From Edolisoma coerulescens (lineage: Eukaryota; Chordata; Aves; Passeriformes; Campephagidae): DNA of 64,000 bases. The notes beneath the pieces are model-generated. The model searched no databases. It was not told the origin of the DNA and saw nothing but the letters and a program-made list of their open reading frames with translations. Below are positions 59,428 through 64,000 of this stretch, piece by piece. How positions within the stretch are numbered: the stretch's first letter is position 1; every line of letters begins with the position of its first letter. The position numbers and the translations under genes are program-made. The DNA lies in assembly GCA_013397115.1 (NCBI GenBank), contig VWZW01006283.1, forward strand, positions 200,944-264,943. The letters are read 5' to 3'.

Positions 59428-61154
59428 TTCTTGCTTATTTTTCTAAGGAAAGGTTGATTTTCATTGGTTAGTAGTCATTAAAATATGTTCATTTGCAGCT
59501 AAATATAGCCTTTATAGTAAATTTAGTTCTTCATTTGCTAATCAGGTACACAATGTCTGCCCATGTTTGCTTGATAATGTAGTTTAACCCAGTCTGTTAA
59601 CATTCTTAATTTTTACATTTGAATCAGGATAGAAAACAGCAAATGAAACATCCCTTCTCTGTTGGACTATTGGGTTTTTTGTTTTGTCTTGTGCCCAAGT
59701 ACATCTGAATGGAATAAGAATTTAGTTTTAAGAAGACCTTTAAAAGGAAATTTTCAAATGCTTCTTAAAAATAAATTAAAATCACATCATAAATATGGTG
59801 GGTTTGGTTTTGAAAGGAAAAACTAAATAGATTTTTCTTTGTATTTATGAATTACATACTACGTAAAGGAGACTATGTCTGGCACATTCAGGTGGCCAGC
59901 TTTCCTCCTCAGGTTTTGTTAACAAAAATCAAGGATTTCGGGAGGAAAAGTAAGGAGCAGCTGGAGAAAGATGAGGACGAAACATAGGCCTTCATTCTGT
60001 CACTAAGCAGTCAGTGTTGGATGAGGTTTTATCCTCTTTTTTCATCCTGTCTGTTGTCTGCCCTGAGACTTCGGGCTCGGCTCTGGCTGCCCGAGCAGCA
60101 GCACTTCCCATGTTCCAGGCCAGCTGGGGGTGGACAGAACATCCCGTGCATTCAGCACCATAAATCACAGAGAAGTGTGCCCAGAGCCTTGCTGTGATTT
60201 TCCTGCAGGATTCTGCACGGTTCTCCTAATTTCGAGTCTTCTGAGAGCTGCTCCTGCAGATTTAGTCTGCATTCCTCTCTCAGGTGCTTTAACTTTTACC
60301 CTGCTCCTGTGCTACAGGCAAGGCTGTCGTGTACAAAAGCCTGTGGCCATTCCTTCCAGTGCCTCGGGAGTTTAAAGCTGGTAGATCTGTTGTCTCATAC
60401 TTCATTTTTACCCATTAGGAGTCCAGAGCTGGGCTAATACCTCAGAAGGATGCTTAGGGTGACTTACCTGTTCAGGAGTTCGACTTGCTGTAGAAAGCAG
60501 CTGTCAGATGTGTGCTGCTGGTAAACACATCCTTTTTCCCTGAACTGGGGGGATTTTATGGAATTGTGTTCTGTTGGGTCATCACCTGGGGTGTTGTAAC
60601 TTTAAATATATATTAGGGAAGTATTCTTTATTTTAGAGGGGAAAAAAAGCATTGGATTTCACCCATCCTAGGCACTGATTGTCACCAACATTCTTTGCTC
60701 TCGTGGAAGCTTCTAAAAAAGAATTGTTTCATGAGTCCAAGTACAGCTTCTTATATGAACTTAAAGGTCCCGTTAAAAACAAATTATATTAATTCCTTTT
60801 GGACTTTTGTCTTTAACACTTAATTGTTTCATTGACCAAGAGTGGTTAAGCTGCCTGCAAGCACAAGAGGAAGAAGGCTGAGGGTAACTGTGCAAAAGCA
60901 GGTGCCAGCCCAGTTGTGGTGGGGCTCCGTAGCAGCTGGGGGAGTCTGGGTTCTCAGCTTACGGTTTTCAACTTCAATGTTTCCTTCCCACATCACAAGG
61001 TGAAGGGAGGAGTGTCCTTAAACGTAGACTTAGGGGGAGACAGACCTTAGAAGAGGGAAGACTTTGTGTGGAGAAGGGCAGCGTGTCCTGGCAGCTACAG
61101 TGCAGCACTGGGAGCTCAGCATCCCCAAACTAATCCTGGCTGTGGGCTGTTTCC

Positions 61155-61205
61155 CTCGTGTGACCTTGAGCAAGTCAGACAGGGGGTTTTTCCTGTGTCT
61201 CAGTC
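61155..61205 (+). repeat. MIR-like SINE fossil
   Basis: 'cgtgtgaccttgagcaagtc' followed by a degenerate stretch and 'gtgtctcagtctctgc' parallels the MIR body. Short, so only moderately sure. Confidence 0.45.
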
Positions 61206-63674
61206 TCTGCAACCAGCATGGGAATACGATGTGTATGTATCCCCGGGTCTTGCCTGGATTAATAGATCAATATGTGCAAAGGAAGGCTTGATAAATGCTA
61301 ACTGTATTACCACGTGTGCTTGAACCTTGTGCAGAACTTCGGGAAGGCGCCTGCATTTCTGCTCTGTGAGGGGATGGGGCCCCTGGGGGCTCCGGGCCGG
61401 GGTGGTCAGCAGCCACAGAGACAGGTTTGGGTCATTTTCTTCCTCCCAAGGGACTGCCTGTAGCACACATCTGCAAGAAGGTCTTGAATACAACTTTTCC
61501 ACTTAACATGCTCCCCCATCACCCACTGTCAGCAATGAGATTAAATTCTGTGCGACTGCAGAGGACGTTGCATGATTAAAATCCTCTTTTAGAAATTAAT
61601 ATGTACCATCTCTCCCCAGTACTGTGCCTCCTCTCAGAGAAGGGTATTGTCTCCTGAGCACTCAAGGTGTGAAAAGCCACCCAGGGAAGCTGTCTATCTT
61701 TGAATTTTATGCTGTTGCACAGTTGCTCCGATGAGAGCTACAACTGCATAAAAATCACAGGGACTTGGGGACTTCTCCCTTCACAGGGTCACGAGACGTG
61801 GGGGAGCTTCACAGAACAATGAATAGAACAGCAGAAGGAGGGTGGGAACTAGAAGTCCCGGTTACAGCACTTGAGGTTCTGTAGAAAAGGTTTCCTGAGG
61901 GAGGGTAGTCAAAGTCAATAATCATCCACTCTCCTTAGGAAACCCTGGGTGTCCTGGGAAGAAAATAAAACAAAACTTTGTTTCCAGGTATTGCCCAACT
62001 TTTCCTGACCTTGCTGCCTGTATCAGCCCAGAGAAATACACTGATCAGGGCATTGGTAGATCCCAGTTCAGTATTCATTAGGCAGCAGACCTTGGTGCAG
62101 CCCACAGAAGGGCTTTACTGGCATGAACTCTTGGGTGGATGGAGTTAGGTGTTCAGGGCTGCTGCACTCAGCACAAACTGAAGCTCTTGGGCCATCGTTT
62201 CCAGCCTGCCTGAGGTCCTGGGAGGCTTTGTGGCATGACCAGGATGTGCAGGAGAGTGAGTTTTCCTGGACTGATTGATGGCTTTCTGGTGGAGCTTCTC
62301 TGGAACCAGCTGGTAGCTGAATACCCACGTTTAACGTGGCCAGGAGCCTTGCTGGTGCTTCGAGCAAGGCTGCAGCAGGAGTGACTGACTGCTGGAACAT
62401 CTCCCCTCCCGCTCCCAACCCTGGTGGCTGCAGCACAAAGTAGCAAATATTAGCCAGCCCCACGGCTGTTCCCTGCTCACAGACACCTCAGCGTGGTTCC
62501 TGCCCGTTTTAAGCCTGCAGAGCTCTGCAGGTTCTCTGGATCTCTGTTTAAGGCTTCAGGTCTCCTCAGCGAGGAGGATGTCGATCTATTCCCCTTTTAT
62601 CATTTGTTTGTGGTACATAAAGGAAACTTTGAGGCTATCTGTTTATTTAGAAAGCGAGGGGGAGAATTCATCTTCTTTAAAGACAGAAGTTGCTTTTATC
62701 TGTTAATTTTTTTCCAGCATATATTCAGGAGTTCATAAAAATATGTATTTCAGAAGGAAGAAATCTCATTTAATGGGATGATTTTTCATTTGAGGGTGTG
62801 TAAAACTGGCTTTACCTGCTCTTACTGTTTGCCTGGCATTTGAGTTTAAAATGCTGCTGTTGGAGCACTCCCCCGCACTGCCTTCAGACAGCACTTCCAC
62901 TCCTATTGCCAAGGCTTTCAAAGAAGATTTCCTGTGAAATTAGGTTTTACCGGGTTAGACTTTCACGGCTTTTTCTAACCTAAAAAAAAAAAAGCAGAAA
63001 CTTCTGAAAAGGTCTTTAGAAAGTACAAAAGTTGCACATGTTTTTCTTCCAGTAATAATCAGCTTTTTAAATGTTGAGCTTTTTCTGGACTGCTTTCCCT
63101 GCTCCCCTCCCGCTGTGTTTGACTCTTCTTTTCCCTGAGTTGTACAGAGGACCCAGAAGGACTCCAAGGACTTCAGATCCATTGGTGTAGCATATTTCTG
63201 TGCTTCAAGCATCCTGATCATGCCTCTCACTTTCCTAATTTTCTACAAGGCTGCAGGCTGGGAAATGAGGAAGACCGTGAGTCCTTTATCCGGGTCTGGG
63301 TCTGAAATGCCTGCTGGAAGGAAGCGTTGATGTACTTTTATTTATTCCCTCTTTCTGTCTGATAGGCTCTTCAGATTCAAATGCAATTCAGGCGTTGTAT
63401 ACGGTGGCTTTAATGCATCTGTGTGGTTTTAGACTGTACTTTTTCAGGTACAGACAATGAAGTTATTCTCAGGAGCTGCACCTGGTGCACAGGAGCTGCT
63501 CTCAGCTCATCATTCAGCCCCTCCGGCCTCAGCTCTTGCTCTCCTGACCCACCTGAGAACGAGCTGCTGAGCCTCACCCAAACACACAGCCCTGATCCAG
63601 CTGAAATCCCCCTCCAGGAGTTGGAGGCACAGGGACAAGTGCCTCAGCTGGAAGGCACATGACATGTTCCACGT

Positions 63675-63707
63675 TTTATAGGTGGGGAAACTGAGGCACA
63701 GAGGTCC
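63675..63707 (-). repeat. MIR-like SINE fossil, antisense
   Basis: The plus strand 'ttttataggtggggaaactg' then 'aggcacagaggt' is the reverse complement of the MIR core 'ctctgtgcctcagtttcc' with 'ccatctgtaaaa'. A near-exact match over about 20 bases. Confidence 0.55.
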
Positions 63708-64000
63708 CATTCTCTGTGGTGGAGCTCCTTCTCCCCGTGCTGGGCATTCCCTGTTCCCTGGGGAAGACAGGCTGGAGCCAAGACTCTGAACAGGGATACT
63801 TTTGCCACAGGGACTGGATTATGTGGCAGACTGGATTTGTGCTTGCCTGCTTCGTGTTCTGGGTGTGCACTTGTGCTGAAGCCTTTCCCTGGCTGCTGGC
63901 AGGCTCCTGGCTTCCCAGAGCTCAGCGCTGTTTTTCCTTCAGAAAACACAGGATCTGGGGAAATTTGTAAGAGCGCGCTAACTCCGAGCAGACACGTGGT

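Larger units (their letters stand above)
1..64000 (+). other. ACBD6: ACBD6 gene span, partial at both ends
   Basis: The whole window reads as the interior of one gene. Five exons with proper acceptor and donor sites translate collinearly into the middle of ACBD6. ACBD6 is a soluble protein with an N-terminal ACB domain and C-terminal ankyrin repeats. It is known to bind long-chain acyl-CoAs and to support protein N-myristoylation through NMT1/NMT2. The visible exons add up to 441 bases (147 codons) with no stop or frame break. Intron sizes are over 6.6 kb, 504, 18431, 9585, 6404 and over 21.9 kb. No start codon or stop codon of the gene is visible. That the last 22 kb belong to the gene is inferred from the missing 3' exons. 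In human the order is LHX4-ACBD6-XPR1, with ACBD6 tail-to-tail with LHX4. Confidence 0.85.
42008..64000 (+). other. ACBD6: ACBD6 intron 6, 5' part (about 22 kb seen)
   Basis: This region starts with the donor of exon 6 and runs to the window end with no further ACBD6 exon recognised. It contains a CR1 (42133-42656), a T-rich run with an undetermined base (43941-43975), MIR-like fossils (44575, 54015, 61155, 63675), an old CR1-like LINE (50070-50420), a TA microsatellite (53341), several small tandem repeats, a candidate conserved stretch (51800-52080) and an unidentified minus-strand coding-like segment (56210-56680). The rest is unique sequence with chance open frames only. That this is all one intron is inferred. 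Confidence 0.7.

Noticed and set aside
63716..63970. Peptide start V-E-L-L-L as the next ankyrin exon of ACBD6
   Set aside because: The preceding bases are a MIR-like fossil and the following residues do not continue as the ankyrin repeat. There is no L-H-x-A-S motif and no fitting acceptor in frame.
1..64000. tRNA, rRNA, CRISPR arrays or bacterial-type operons
   Set aside because: No cloverleaf with conserved A/B boxes, no regular spacer-repeat array and no dense coding were found. The window is vertebrate intronic DNA.
1..64000. A complete endogenous retrovirus or LTR pair
   Set aside because: No paired long direct repeats, primer-binding site or pol-like frame was seen. Solo LTRs cannot be ruled out without a repeat library.

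Overview
The window looks like vertebrate, almost certainly avian, nuclear DNA. It has one spliced gene with GT-AG introns of up to about 18 kb, very low coding density, several CR1 LINE tails of the bird/reptile type ending in the ATTCTRTG-like 3' signature, and no bacterial features.

I recognise one gene, ACBD6 (acyl-CoA-binding domain-containing 6), on the + strand. Five consecutive internal coding exons can be placed to the base: 6643-6707, 7212-7308, 25740-25822, 35408-35513 and 41918-42007. They join in one open frame of 147 codons. This frame covers the C-terminal two thirds of the acyl-CoA-binding (ACB) domain, the linker, and the first ankyrin repeats, roughly residues 75-221 of a protein of about 282 residues in human. 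The first coding exon (N-terminus and start of the ACB domain) and the last coding exons (final ankyrin repeat and C-terminus) were not found and should lie outside the window. The CpG-rich first ~285 bases fit the 3' shoulder of the promoter CpG island.

Layout: 1-6642 is intron 1 (CpG shoulder, then three CR1 fragments at 385-1937). 6643-7308 holds exons 2 and 3, separated by a 504-base intron. 7309-25739 is intron 3 (two CR1 copies, AT-rich homeodomain-site clusters). 25823-35407 is intron 4, with the most striking non-coding stretch, a mix of CpG-rich and homeobox-site-rich DNA at about 28.8-31.4 kb. 35514-41917 is intron 5. 42008-64000 is the start of intron 6, with a CR1 125 bases after exon 6, an old CR1-like LINE near 50 kb, fossil MIR-like SINE pieces, small tandem repeats and a minus-strand coding-like stretch at 56.2-56.7 kb that I could not identify.

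I see no new gene system. The points most worth checking are the possible conserved non-coding elements in introns 3, 4 and 6 (in human, ACBD6 neighbours the developmental regulator LHX4), the unidentified minus-strand open frame near 56.4 kb, and the small cluster of MIR-like fossils. Exon numbers assume a single coding exon upstream.
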